From assembly GCA_903813345.2 (NCBI GenBank), contig CAIIXF020000001.1, positions 51,353,885-51,417,884 of the forward strand: a DNA stretch of 64,000 bases, written 5' to 3'. Shown here in pieces: positions 10,455 to 25,300 of the stretch. Positions within the stretch are counted from its first letter, which is position 1. Each line of letters begins with the position of its first letter. Made by a program: the position numbers and the translations under genes. Origin of the DNA: Owenia fusiformis (taxonomy: Eukaryota; Annelida; Polychaeta; Sabellida; Oweniidae). Under the pieces are notes generated by a model. It saw only the letters and a list, made by a program, of their open reading frames with translations. It was not told the DNA's origin and did no database searches.

Positions 10455-13397
10455 ATGGCTGTACCTACTACAATAACACTGAATCCAAGTACAGATGAAG
10501 AACTGGTCAGTATTAAAAGTATTTTAAGTCCTAATTTAATGAAGAAGAATGGAGCTTGTCTTGCCTTTAAACATGTATTTGTACCTCAAGATTGTCAATT
10601 GGGGAAATTGCTGTTCTAAACTTAACTTAATGTGTTCACGATTATGTCTTTTTGCTAATTGTTGTGCTGAAATTTTGCCTTAACTTGTTCATAATTATGA
10701 TGCACCAAACTGATTAATTAATTAATTAATTAATTAATTAATCTAACTTCACTCTTGTAGTACTGCACCGGATATCTCACTAGCAAGTGTCGCCTTGTGC
10801 TCCATTACATACTCTCAGTCTGCACTCTGGGTCTATGGCTCCTGCTCATGTACTGGAAGCCAGAGTGGGAAATACGCTCAAAGAAATTAAAATGCTCAAT
10901 AAATAAGGCTGATAGTGTTCTTTTAAAGGTATGTTTGTTATTATTGAATTTCTAGTCCTAAATCAATCATATACAGTGTTCTTCCAATACACCTGCACAG
11001 GTGTATGGAATAGTGAGGAGATACTTATGCAAAATACAAGGCAATGAATCATTGACATGGGTCACCTTACAAAACATAAAAATGGACAAAAAGGAATTTG
11101 AAGATACATCACAATGTTGATTAAAGTAGGAAAAAACTACTTTCTTTTGTCTTACAACCAATATTGTAGTCCTCAATTAACATCATGCATATTTACCATG
11201 GATATTCTGCATTTGACCATTCTACTCTTTTTCAGGATTCTTTTGGAGCATATTATACAGAATGTGTGGTAGTTACTTCAATCGAAAACATAACATTGTA
11301 AGTATAATCACAATTTAGAGTCATGTTTATCTTTTTTATCTCCTCTATTTGAAGTGACCTTGGAGTTATGGTTTATCTGGTATTGATTGCTCTATGAACT
11401 TTCAAATACATGTATTTGTTACAATTCAAACTCACTTACATTGAGAATGAAATCTCATAAGTAACCAGGCTCGTAGCCAGGGGGGGGGGGGGGTTCGGAG
11501 TGTTTGAGAGGGGTTTTAAGGCTGGTACATCAGAATCTTACTGTGAACAGTTTCAACACAGCATTCACCTTTTGATTTTACAAAATCGCCTGATGTTTTA
11601 GGGACTTTTCAACTTATTAATTTTGCCTGTTGTTTTCATTCAGTTAGCCTGTTGTGAGAAATTCTTGTGAAACCACTGGTTTTACACAGGTTTTATTGTA
11701 TATGAAACAAAATTGACAAGATTTTCCTCATTGCCAGGTTTTCTCAGTATGTGTACAGTGGAGACAGTGGAGACCTTGAGAGCTCAGATGATGAATTAAA
11801 TGACACAACAGCTCTCACGAGGAATAATGTAAGTAGCATACAGTATTTCCTTTACTATTTTATTTTATTTTATTTTTTTTCAAAATATTCATTGAACCCA
11901 AGAATTTAAATGAATTTTTCTATACTAAATAGGTATGCAGTATTGAATGCAAATTATGAAATTGACATGATACTTTGACAACTCTGCACCCATTATAATT
12001 TTCAAATGATACTAATTTGTTACTTTCATAGTACATTGAAATAAGTGCACAGATTAGCTGGAGGGTGTTATTCTGGATTTTCAGACTTTACATGTATAAG
12101 ACTTTCTAAGATTTCTGTGTTTTAAAGTTCACATATTTCTGAGTTTTCATTTATAATCTGTTACCTTGTAACAGGGATAGCATATAGCCATTCTGGAATC
12201 TAAACATACTAAGAACTGATATGTGGAGTATAGTTTATTTTTATTTCAGAGGACTACAAAGTCTATACGTTACTTTGACCATAAATGTGTTCGCTATATC
12301 TGGGATCCTTGTAAGAATGAGTTTGCTCCTCTACCTGGGTTAGATAGGGATGTAAAATGCTTAGACTTTCATAATGAGTACAAAGGAATGTCTTCCAGAG
12401 TGCAGAACCAGTTGTAAGTCGTTATTTTTACTTACATTTTTTGTTAATGTCAAATAGTTTTCATGACTTATATTTTAAAACCAAGATTGCCACAATATAC
12501 CATTGTTGTTCTGTCCATTGCCCATAACATAGCCATTTTTTAAAATTCCATTGCCAAGAGTGAAAAGTGGCTACCATTGGCAGACAGGCAACTCTGAGTT
12601 TCTAACCCTGATGTCAAATGAGATTGAATTCAATCCAACTTAAAGGTTTAATTAAATAACCTAAACAAAAAGCAATAATGTGAGGGCTATCATATAGCTA
12701 AATTCTGTGAAGTTGTAAAAAATTTAAAAAATCGTGTTTCAGGGAAAGATAAATATTATCATTAATCAAGTTTTCATTAATACTTTTTTCTTTTATTTTA
12801 GACGTAAGGTTTATGACAAGAATTCCATTGACATTGAGGTGAAACCAATATTTAAACTATTTATTGAAGAGGTAAGACTTTTAGAATACATGTACATAAA
12901 ACATTTTAAAATACGAATTTAAGGGCATGCAAATAAATTAAAGGGTTCTTAAGCGCGAAAATTTTAGGCGGCGAATATTTGGGCTTTTACAGTATCCTTA
13001 AATTGCAAAAATAAATAAATATTCTCTCTTGTATTCTCTCTTACTGTTTGTGCATAGATGTAGACTGATTATAGATACATGTACATAAATGTTTTTAAAA
13101 TATCCTTAAATTGCAAAAATAAAAAATATTCTCTCTTTTATTCTCTCTTACTGTTTGTGCATAGATGTAGACTGATTCTAGATGTATGTGTATGGTATGT
13201 AATGTGTATGTGTCTAGATAATTGATGTACACACTGACTCTACTGGCCCCTGTTACTTGTAGGTGATGAACCCATTCTATATCTTCCAAATAGCCAGCAT
13301 TACACTGTGGATGACTGATAGCTACTACTGGTATGCTGCCTGTATCTTCCTCATCTCTTCCATCAGTATAGGCGTCTCACTTTATGAAACTAGGAAG
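10455..13397 (+). CDS. ATP13A3: ATP13A3-like exons 1-7: N-terminus, first membrane helices
   Basis: Exons: 10455-10505, 10761-10928, 11236-11297, 11738-11828, 12250-12413, 12802-12871, 13263-13397 (residues 1-247). The start ATG sits in a good Kozak context (CCAACATGG). Exon 1 ([17 protein letters not shown]) is the least certain: its donor is GTCAGT, but the joint EEL/YCTGY mimics the EIYGY stretch of human ATP13A3. Exon 2 has the P5B-specific membrane-dipping or first helix ([20 protein letters not shown]) followed by the family motif WKPEW. Exon 5 carries [14 protein letters not shown], the conserved N-terminal domain strand. Exon 7 has two helices after NPFYIFQ. A 109-bp tandem duplication (about 12993-13210) lies in intron 6, and a TTAA microsatellite (10712-10743) just before exon 2. 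Confidence 0.85.
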
Positions 13398-16300
13398 GTA
13401 AAGAACAATTAGGATTTCACCTTTTATGCTGCCTTTTGAAATGTGTAGTCTAAAAACCCTCGGGGAAATCATTCTTTTAAATAGTGAAGTCAAAATAATA
13501 ACTCATTCTAGGCATTGGTATACAGGGTGCCCCAAAAAGGTGAGCCTTTGACCAACCTGTATACAGTATGATATTGGATTTATCTGAGAAAGTTGTATCG
13601 GGCATTCCCTTGCATTTAAATCTCCTACGTCAACAGCCCTAACATGGTCCATCGTTCATGTTTGCTTTCCTGTTTTCAGCAAAGGATCACATTACGAGAT
13701 ATGGTGTCCTCACATCACACTCAGATAGAAGTGTGCCGTGGAGATGGAGGTAGGTTGTGTACTATTACCATATTGTAGTTAAAGTCAACAAATAAACATT
13801 ATCCTGTGGAGAGGGTCAAGGGTAATAGTCAATATAACGTAAAGCTACTCTCCATTGTTATATTGTTGGCCACACAGAGATAATATTGAATCTTGTATGA
13901 TATACTGAGAAAACACTATTGTCGTGAGATGATTCTGATTCTAAATGAAGTATGTAGGTTTTATTCAGTCTGGACGCTAATAATCTGTTCAATATATATT
14001 CTCCATCATTTGTATCATAATTGTGCATTCATCATATTAGATGACACTATTAGGTTTTCAATTTTATTACCATGGTCATAAATCTATTCATCTGCAATGT
14101 TAAATGCATGTACTCACATATCCAGATACTGATATCGATTCCTTAATCAAAATGATATTACTCAAAATGAGATGATATCATGTACATATCTTCTATGATT
14201 ACAGTCTATGAGGAGACTGACAGCTGTGATCTTGTGCCTGGGGATGTGATTGTTGTTCCTTCTAAGGGGTGTGTCATGGCATGTGATGCTGTACTCATTG
14301 CGGGAAACTGTATTGTCAATGAAAGTATGCTCACTGGTAAGGATGTTTTACATTTATAAAATGAATAATATAGATGGCTTTACTATTGACGGCAAGCAGA
14401 AATTTTAAATTTCCAGAGCTCCTTATTACAGAATTTTGAATTTCATTTCAAAAAGGCGCCTGCCTGTATCTTGGCATATACTTTGCATATACAACTTAAA
14501 CTTTAACTTAAAGGTGAAAGTGTTCCAGTGACTAAGACTCCCTTAGCTCACCAGGAGGATAGTGAGATATACTCACCCATAGAGCACAAACGTCATACCC
14601 TATTCTCTGGGACTCAAGTTATACAGACTCGTTACTATGGCAGCTCTAAGGTCTGTGCTGTTGTCGTGAGAACAGGTAAGTTCAGAGTGTTGAAATACTA
14701 TTTAAGCTTCAGTCACATTTACTCTATGGCTGGCGTATGGTGACTGTAGCTTCACAAAGTCAATACAGAAAATCTGCATCATACTGCACTGCTTATCTCT
14801 ATATGGTATACAGCATATTTACCTCGATTTTGGGAAATTTACTTAAAATAATGATTTCACTATCTCGAAAGTATATTAAAATGTAATTCATAAATGAATG
14901 GTTTAATAGAATGTTTGATTTGAATTGATTTTAATACATGTATATATTCAGGTTTCTCCACTGCCAAAGGAGATCTAGTCCGCTCAATTCTATTTCCAAA
15001 ACCAATGGGCTTCCAATTTTACAAGGACTCTATGAAGTTTATAGGCTTTTTAGCATGCTTAGCAGGACTAGGGATGATTTACAGTATTGCAGTGTACATA
15101 AGAGACAAGGTGAGTCTTTTGGTGGTTTCTAGACTATCTGGCTAAATAATATTTTAAAATCTCAAAAATTCCTATTATTTCTGAAAAATATGGCCCTTAA
15201 AGGGCAGATCATGGACCAGTGTCAAAATATATGTAAGTTTGGATATTTCATCAAGACTTTTAAACATATATTTTTATTATTTAAAGAATAAAGAAACCTC
15301 CTAGATAAGATGAACATTATTTCAGCTGATATTCCTCTTGAAACATGGCAGATCTTAAAAATCCATATGTGGGACTCACTTTATAGAAGCTGTGAACTGA
15401 ACTTACACTTCTTAATGCTGAAATTGATAGTTTATCCATACATATCCATACAAAAAACAGGTATGCCAAAGAAGATGTTAAGCCAAATGTTGCCCTGATA
15501 CAGTTCAGAAAAAGTAAAAAAATGAATTTCTCTCTACAGGCCCCTTATTGCCCCTAATTGCATATTTATTGATCATTATTTCAGGCCACCATATCCAAAA
15601 CCATAATCCGTGCATTAGACATAATAACCATAGCTGTGCCGCCAGCCTTGCCAGCTGCGATGACTGTTGGAACAGTGTATGCGCAAAACAGACTCAAGAA
15701 AGCAGGCATATTTTGCATAAGTCCACCTAGGATCAATATATGTGGCAAATTAAAGCTCATATGTTTTGACAAGGTGTGTTAAATTGGTTTATGTCTAATT
15801 TGGAGGATCACTACCTCAAATGCAATTTTTGAATTAAGTTAAGTACAACAATATTCACAATATACAACAATATGTTCAGAAGAAAATTAATCTGAAGATT
15901 CCAACATAACCTGCAGTGGGAAGTTAAAAGTTCACTTCAAACACTGGTATAATATAGTGGTGCAGTTCATGGAGAAAAGGAATTCAAAACATTTGAAAAA
16001 ATGTGAACTCAAATCAAATCATTACAACTGTCAAATTGTAATTATTTTTTTACATGCAATCAATTGTGTTCCAGACAGGGACACTTACTGAAGATGGTTT
16101 GGATTTATGGGGAGTTGTCCCTTTACAAGATAAAAGGTACAAAAATATATTTAACAAGGCCCAATCATACAGTACAAAGTCAAATTGTTATTGAGTGCAC
16201 CAAAATTAAAAGAAACTATTAAAATTTCATATCTGATAAATAGATTGATTATATAATGAATTGCATTTTAATCTATATACCTTGTGTTTGTTTGCAAAAT

Positions 16301-19300
16301 AGATATAATATAAAACAAATTGATAGGAAATAGAATAGTTGTTCATTTGTTGGTATTATTTATACATATATACATGTATTTAAGAAGATTATGACAACTA
16401 AAGATACTATCACACTAATTTTTATTTAGATTTTTACCTGTTGAACAAGACCCCAGTGAGATGCCAAGGGGTCCATTTCTAGTTGCCATGGCATCATGTC
16501 ATTCTCTAACTATGATTGATGGAGAGCTTACTGGGGACCCCTTAGACTTGAAAATGTTTGAATCTACAAACTGGGTAAGTTTAAGTACACATTTATATCA
16601 CATAATACTTAACTTATGTACAGGAATGTACACATTTTTCAATAAATGCATTTAACTCAGTTGTTAGAACATTTGCTCCATAATGATAAAATAGAATAAA
16701 TAATTAAAATGAAATAGATAAGGATATGTAGCCTTTAACCTTTGAAAATATATCTAGAGATGTATTGCATCTTATGATTTGAATGTAAAATATTGATTTG
16801 TGATAAAGTGGCAGCAAAAATAAAGAGCGCATGTTGAAATGATATTTTTGTACAAAAAAGTCTTTAACTCCTCTCTATCCCCAGTCTCTATCTTTTGCTG
16901 CCCCTTTAAGGTTGGTCTGTATGTTGATAATTTTTACTAATTTTCATGATTACAAAAGATCAGTAATGTTTTTCACATTTTACTAGTATATGGATATTTA
17001 CACATTATGACAGATGTGAAAAATATTATCACTCATCAGTCATGAAAATTAGTAAAAAAAATTCTGGACATACAGATCTACCTTATCTTGTTTATCATTT
17101 GGATAACTATATTCCCCTGTATTAGAATCACTTCTTCAATAAACACTTTTATGTGCACTTGTCTCAGTACATCTCTTCTGGAAAGGATGTTGTGATGTGT
17201 ATGTTTGTACTGAAGTGCAAGGGATGACAAACAGTATGCCTATTGATTTCATCGTACCTAAAAAAAGGTACGATATTGTTTATCATAATCACCAGCTGAC
17301 ATCTACAGTTACCAACCTGGAAACAGGAGTATCCTGAAACACCTCCACAAGAAGCAGAAAGAACATACAAATATCACAACCCCCAAATTGATAGTTTTTA
17401 CATTCTATGTTCAATTATCATTTTCATAATTACTTAAAACAAGCATGTGACTCCTTATTGATAAATTATGATATTTTGACAACTGAACTTGACTTGGTGT
17501 CATACAGAAAAGGGTCCACTTCAGTTCAAAATATCATGATTCATCAATAGAGAGATGCAAGTTGGACTTTTGTTTGAGTCATTCTTTATGTTTTGAACAA
17601 ATATGGAGAATGTTAAGACTGATGGACAAGGATAAATTTTCTTTTTCAAACCTTGAATTTGGGGGTGGTTTTTCTTTTCTCATCAGACAATTTTGAGACA
17701 ATTTATTTTTTCCAGGAAGAAACTGTTATCTGCTGTGACAAGTTCCAGTGATTAAAAGAGCCAGGGGACAACATTTAATTTGATGCCCTCCTTCTCCCAG
17801 TATCCAATAATTCTTGGTTTTGTCGACCCTCCTCCCCCTGCATTTTTGTATTGTAAATGTATATGTACATGTAGGTGCTGGAAGAACCAGGGGATGACAA
17901 CAGTAAATTTGACAGCCTCATGCCAACAGTAGTCCGACCCAGAACATATGAGAGCTACATCCTCCCAGATAACCTCTCCATGCAGATACAGTTCAGTGAG
18001 GTGTGCTTACTTTCTGTCCTGCTTGCACCTATGCTTGCACCCATGCTTTAATGTCACATTGGTCAAACCTACAGACCTTATGCACACCTTATGTATACTT
18101 CCGACTATTTATTGTAACACTTTGGTTTATCCGGAGGGAAATATAGATTATATTCTATTTCCTCATCAGGTGTACCATTGGGTGTAATATCTACCTCAAA
18201 TGCATCATAAGTTAGGTAAACTATTTTTGTTATAACATCAGTCAGGATTAGAAATAACCATACTGACCTCAGTGACATTAATTTTATGGGTCTAATTTGC
18301 TTAATCTTTCCAAATGCTTACTTTGTCCCTTTCACTGTTTTTGAGCAAACCCCGCAATGCCACTCCTGAAATATTACACTGCTGAAATACCCAATGTTGA
18401 AATGGCATTGCTCAAATGTACAATACCACATCAAACTATAAGTTGTGATAAAATCTCTACCACTTGTAAGTGCATGTAATGCATGTTGTGAGCATGTTGT
18501 GTCGTAGATTTTATGCCACTTGAATGTATGTATTGTCGATTAATAAGTGTCTTGTATGCTCTCCACCATACCCCTCTAGCCCATTCCACCCTACCCCTAC
18601 TAACTTGAATTATCTATTTTAGTGCCTTGTACAGTTGGTTCAAAGGCATTTTTGGGAAGACTTATTTAAACAATATTGCTGTTCTCAAAAATGTTTAAAT
18701 ACTGAATTAATCATACTTCTACGTACAGTATATATTTATGTAGGTGTAATTCATGCAAATTAGGTTCTACATTAAAAAATATGGGTCTTTATCTAAATTA
18801 TTTTGATTTATTTATTGATTCACCTTACAAAAATCAACTAACAGCAGTTTGTTTTAACTGAGCCTTCCCAAATCATCCAATAATATTGATCCAACTTTGG
18901 AGGATAACCAGTATCATATCCAGCCACAGGAGCCCAATGATGACTTCAGAAATGATGATGAATTAGTTCAATATGACACAGATCTGGAAATAACAGTATG
19001 TACCATGTATATGTTGTGAATTGTAGCTACTGGAGGAACCGGGCAGTGATACCAGTAAATTTGAGCAGATAGTTCCCACCATTGTGAAACCGTGCACAAG
19101 AGATACATACTATAGTGACGACCGTAACCAAACTGCAGAGACAGTTATTGGGGTATAAATAATAAAACATTGGGCTATTACTGCTATTCATGATTATGAT
19201 CACAGCCATTAATTTGTTCTTTTAATACACACTTGAATTATATCTTTGGTTGGGATCATAACCGTGTAATAGAGTGTTTGGATATCTGTGCCAGCATGAA

Positions 19301-22300
19301 CTTTGGGGCCTTTTACAAATTGGTGCCATTTTCTTTCAAAATTTCTTGGAATTTGAATCTATCACTGTCGTGTGGCTATTATTCAGTCATATTAGGTATA
19401 GTACACATGGTCTTGAAATTTGCAACTGTCTTGTAAATGCATTAGAATTTATGCTGGCATAGGTAGAGTACAATACTTGAATAACCATGTACTATTTTGA
19501 AGCATCATGCAAGACAAAACTAACTTCACGCATGAAAGCCACCATCCAAAACAAAATCAAAATCAAGCATGAAAATAATTCCTTTCTTGATATTACTAAT
19601 GAAGCATAACTGGAGAGTGTACCATTGAAACATTGTGAATAATTATGATAGTTCAGATTGTCTTTTGTGATGTCTCGATCGTGTGGTAAATTGAAAAATT
19701 GCATATTTTAATTGGAGATGATTAGAGTTCAGAAATCTTTGTCGCCTTTTTAAGAAAGGGCATATATATACATGTACTGTTATTATATGGAGCCCATATT
19801 TTAATTTTTCAAGAGAAACACATTATAAAAGATATCAAATTCAAAATGTTAGTAAATTCTAGTTAAATAAATCATGAATTAAGCAATAAATTTTTGTTTT
19901 TAACAAATATTGAAAGAAAATATTGTAAGAAGCAATATCCAGACTTGAAGTTTTATATCTAGATCAAAAGTAATATGACACATTAATAATGTCTTTACTG
20001 CATGTCAGGTATAGGTCTGTACTCTTCACTGATGGTACTCAACTACAGTATTGTATATATATAGTATATAAAACTAAACAACATTAATGATTTGTTCAAC
20101 TTTTCAGACTCAAATGGAGGTGGGAATTGTCCGCCAGTTCACATTTTCCTCTGCCCTCCAGAGAATGAGTGTCATCACCCGAACATTGGGGAGAGCTAAC
20201 ATGGAGATATACTGTAAAGGGGCCCCAGAGAAAATTGCCAACATGTGCAGGAAAGATTCAAGTAAGATGAAGCTTTGAAGTTTCAGAAATTTTGTAATCT
20301 GTTTGACAAAGTTGATTAAGAATAGATCCCTCACTTAGCTTTCAATGACTCATTTTTCGACACTGTTTTGTTACAGACCATTTGTCCACAAAAAAGTTGG
20401 AGACTATAACAATATGTCATCACTTGTGGAGGTGACATAAAGATTTAGTGAAAGGGTTATTTATATTTTCCCAACCATAATGAAATTCACTGAATATTAA
20501 CTTAATAACTTTCCACAGCTGTCAATATTTGAATACCATCCCTTATATTAGATGTATTACTATACATCCATAAACATTGTGCTTGTAGTACCTGAGGATT
20601 TCCAGCAAACTCTACACAGGTACACCATGCAGGGTTTCAGGGTGATAGCCCTGGCCTGGAAACCATTAGACCCTAAACTAACATGGCACCAGTCACAAAG
20701 AATATCAAGGTAATATGCCTGGATTAATTAATTTCAGATGAAATTGAATAGAACATTTTATAGCACTTTTTCTGTCTGTATGGGTGGGCTGATGGGCACC
20801 ACATAAATCTAGCCACCGATATTCCAGGAAAACTGATTACCCTTTCAACATGAAATTTTTACAGATACAAGAGCAGACTAGAGCCAAGACCTGATTAGGT
20901 TTTGGGCAAGCTGAATGTATCAATAATAAAAAGTTTGATATTCATAACTGTGTGACTTGTTTATCAACCACCATTGTCCATTGTATTGTATGAAGCATCT
21001 GGCTCGTATAACTCTCATATGTTATTGTCCATTGTATCTGGCTCAACTGGCTCATATGACTCTCATATGTTATTGTTCTGTTACAGGGATAAGGTTGAAG
21101 TGGACCTCTTATTTCTGGGTTTGATAATCATGCAGAACACACTGAAGCCTGAGACGACACCAGTCATCAACCAGTTGAATGATGCAAATATCAGGACTGT
21201 CATGGTCACAGGTAAAAGGCTGATGATAGTGTAATTTAGTCCAGTCCCATACCTAATTAAAGCAAACCAACAAAATCTTGCTCTTACAAATTTACCAAAC
21301 GACTCTGGTATTAAAGCCTGTGACATTGTTATATAAAAGTATTTTTACCTCGGAAAAAAGTGGACAATAGACATTGTGAATGTCATATTCCAGGTGACAA
21401 TATGCTGACTGCAGTGAGTGTGGCTAGGGACTGTGGTATGGTACCTCCAGGTGACAAAGTGGTGCTGGTGGACGCCTACCCTTCAGACTCTGGTAAACCT
21501 GCCAGGATAGAGTGGAACTACACTGAGCCCATAGACCAGGAAGAAGAGGAGGCTAGTGCAACACATATTTCACAGTCTACATACAAGGTAAAGCTCTATA
21601 CTGTTTTGCTTTATATGTCTTGTATATTGTGTTTTATTTTATCGCGCGTAAGATGGAAACCTTGATCATTATTTACATTGGCTCACATGGTAAGCTAATG
21701 GAATCACTGTCTCGTCCATCTTAGGTCCATCATTCCTTACATCTATCCATCATCATTAAGATGAATGCAAACTTCATATGAAGTTTCATTCATCTTAATT
21801 TAATCTTGATGCTTGTCTATTTTATGGTCCTGGCTCATACTACATCTACACATCTTCATCATTTATAGAGTTCCCAAATCAGACAATGTTATGTTACATT
21901 TCATGCTGAGAAGTATTGGTGTCCGTTAACCTTCACTTTTCTCAAGGAATTATGAAATTTTCACAGAAATTAATTTTAGCCTTTTCGAAAAGTTATTCAT
22001 ACAATGTTGTTTATTATCTGGGTTAAACCTAACCATGATATATTCATCATTTGACCTATTTTTGCAATTTTTACTAACTAACTTTTGCAACTTAAATTAT
22101 TTTTAAAAAAGTGAGTCGTTATAATGTGAGACCACTGAATGGTGCCATTCATGGTGAATTGATGTTGAAATTTTCTTTCAGAATAATTATCAGTCCATTG
22201 ACATGAGTGACCCTAGCTCTCAGAATTTCCACTTTGCTATAACTGGCAAATCATTTGCAGTTGTGAGGAACAGCTTTCCCAAGTTAATGGACAGGGTAAG

Positions 22301-25300
22301 CATGCATATATACTGTAAAACGTTTATTGAAAAAAATACAACGGTTTTCAGGATATTATTATATATCATCATGGGCGTAGCACTATTTTTTTCTAAGTAG
22401 TATGCCACCATGGCACACAGGAACAAGAGTTGAGCAAAGCAAAAAATGAGCGTTCATGGGGTCTGGGGGGTTCTCCCCTTGGAAAAATTTGAAATTTGAT
22501 TGTATTTGGAGCGTATTTGCAACCATCTGGTACGCCTGTGCGTACCCACCATAACGGGCGCCACACCCATGATCATACTTGAAGAATATAAGGATCACAA
22601 TATACAGAAGTTTCATAATAGTGCAATTAGCAGTTGGCAAGGAACCTATTTTTACCTTATGTCTTATCTTGATATATCCCCAACTAATTTTCATAAAAAA
22701 GATATGTGATTCCCCCGAGACCAAACAATTGATAGTGTAGCCATATGGACTTCTCTTATGATTGCAGTTATGTCTTAAAGGAACTGTGTTTGCTCGTATG
22801 TCCCCTGATCAAAAGAGTCAGCTGGTGGAACACCTACAGGATATGAGCTACATTGTAGGCATGTGTGGAGATGGAGCTAACGACTGTGGGGTAAGCAAAA
22901 CAGCAAACTTCTAGAAATCAAAATAAATTATCTCTGATTAATGCATTTCTTTTACACATGTAGGCCTTGTTAAGAAATATTTCATTTGAATTGGAAATAT
23001 CAAACTGACAGAAATGTGCTTCCAAAATATTTTTTCACAAGTCATAATCATAAACATTAAACCATGCATCCTAATTTTCATTACATTGTATGCAAAACCT
23101 TCAGAGTTACTAGTTTAGTAGTACTATGGATAAGAATGACACATATTATTACAATAGATAACTTCTCTTCATTACAGGCATTAAAAGCTGCCCATGCTGG
23201 AATCTCTCTCTCTGAAGCTGAAGCATCAGTAGCCTCGCCATTTACCTCCAACCAGAACAACATTGAGTGTGTGCCGACTGTGATCAGGGAGGGAAGGGCA
23301 GCCTTGGTTACCTCATTTGGTGTATTCAAGTACATGGCCTTGTATTGTATGGTTCAGTTTGTATCCGTCCTCATGTTATACTCAGTAAGTGAGAATAAAT
23401 CTGTTTAATCCTGAGGAGGTATTCAGTCATAGTTTGCAGTCGAGTTTGTGGTTTCCTCTTCTGCACACCAATTTTGTTTCGTGCAATTTTTCCATTGTCT
23501 ATTTTTATAGTACCAAACATCAATGTGACCCAATATATAATAGTCCAAGATAGTAGTGTAGTGTCATGATACAAATCCCTTAAAGTAAATGTAATGTAAA
23601 AAAAGGCTATGAAATAAATATGGGTAATATAATAGTTGGTATTATATATTTATAACATATATTAAATATTTTGAATTATTGGAAGATCAATTGTAATGAA
23701 CATTATTTTTTGTTTATTTTCAGAAACAAAGTAATTTAGGTGATCTCCAGTTTCTTTACATTGATCTGGTCATCACAACAACAGTTGCAATCCTTAGTAA
23801 GAGATTACTTTACAATATAATTTTTTAGTACGGACAGTTATGAAGACACACATTCTGAAGAATTTGTCTCATTATGACTTGTCCAGTGTACTATAGATTA
23901 TTCTTTGATCTGATGTCTAACTCTAAGTAAGAGATTACTTTACAACATACATGTATATACTTTAGTACCCTTGACAGGTTAGATGAAGACACATATCCTG
24001 GAGAATTTGTCTCATTATGACCTGTCCAGAGTGCTATAGGTCATTCTTTGAACTGATGTCTTGCTAGATATTTTAATTCTTGGCTGCCAAAAATACCACA
24101 TTTAACTGGTAACACTATTTAATTTAATTTGACTGATGTGAGAGCATATATCATTATATTCATACAGATGTGTGCAGCAACACACCAACTTGAAAAGAAT
24201 CTTGGAAAAGAAGTTTGTTCGGAACATTGAGTGAAATTTTATTCCAAGAGAAAATTGTTAATTGACATGCATGTAATAGTGTTTGATTTTAATGTTATTT
24301 GTCTCAAAACTTTCCGATTTTGACTAGTTTTGTCTCCAATAGTTGCATAAATAACTAGCCAAAGCATTGATAAAACAGCAAAATGTAAGGAAACCATTTA
24401 ATAGTCAATTTTGTTTACATTATAGTGGGCCATACAGGGGCTTACAGCCACATTGTACGAAAGCAGCCTCCAGGAAGTCTCATGAAGGCGAACAATTTAT
24501 TCTCAATTTGCATGCACGTCATAGCAACAGCTGCCTTCCAGGCTGGCGTCTACTTCTATCTTGCATCACAGCCTTGGTAGGTCATCATTACTTACATCTA
24601 TCAATAAGCATAAACAAGATAAACAAACATATTAACAAGATAACATAGATACACAAGGTACATATGTAACCAACTGGAAAATGTAACAATTGTTACTCTT
24701 AATTTCAACTGAACATCAAACGCCAGTTTATGTCAGAATGCCAGTTTCAAACAAGAACACAAATGTGTACAAAATGTCCCCACCAATGGGTGTTTCCGTC
24801 AAATGGTTATCCTGAAAATGAGTAGACAAGACTTTACCAACACAATTTAAGGACGTAAAATCCAAATGGCCACCTCAAAATTTACCCAGAATGCCAAAAA
24901 TTTAGTCAGTTCTAGATTTTCATACTAAGAACCACCCCTTAAAATTTGAAATTGATCCGTCACACAGTTAACCAGAAAACATGTAAACAAGAGTTTATAG
25001 ACAAGATTTTAGGACAGAAAATCCAAAATGGCTGCCTTGACATTTACGCAGAATGCCAAAAAACTAATCAGTTGTAGATTTTCATACTAAGAATCATCCC
25101 TGAAATTGATCTACCAAACGGTTCACCAGAAAACGCGTAGACAAGATTTTTAGACGGAAAATCTAAAATGGCTGCCTTGACATTTATCCAGAATGACAAA
25201 AAACTAATCAGATCTAGATTTTCATACTAAGAATCATCCCTGAAAATTTGAAATTGATCTACAGACCGGTTCACCTGGAAATGCGTATACAAGACTTTAC

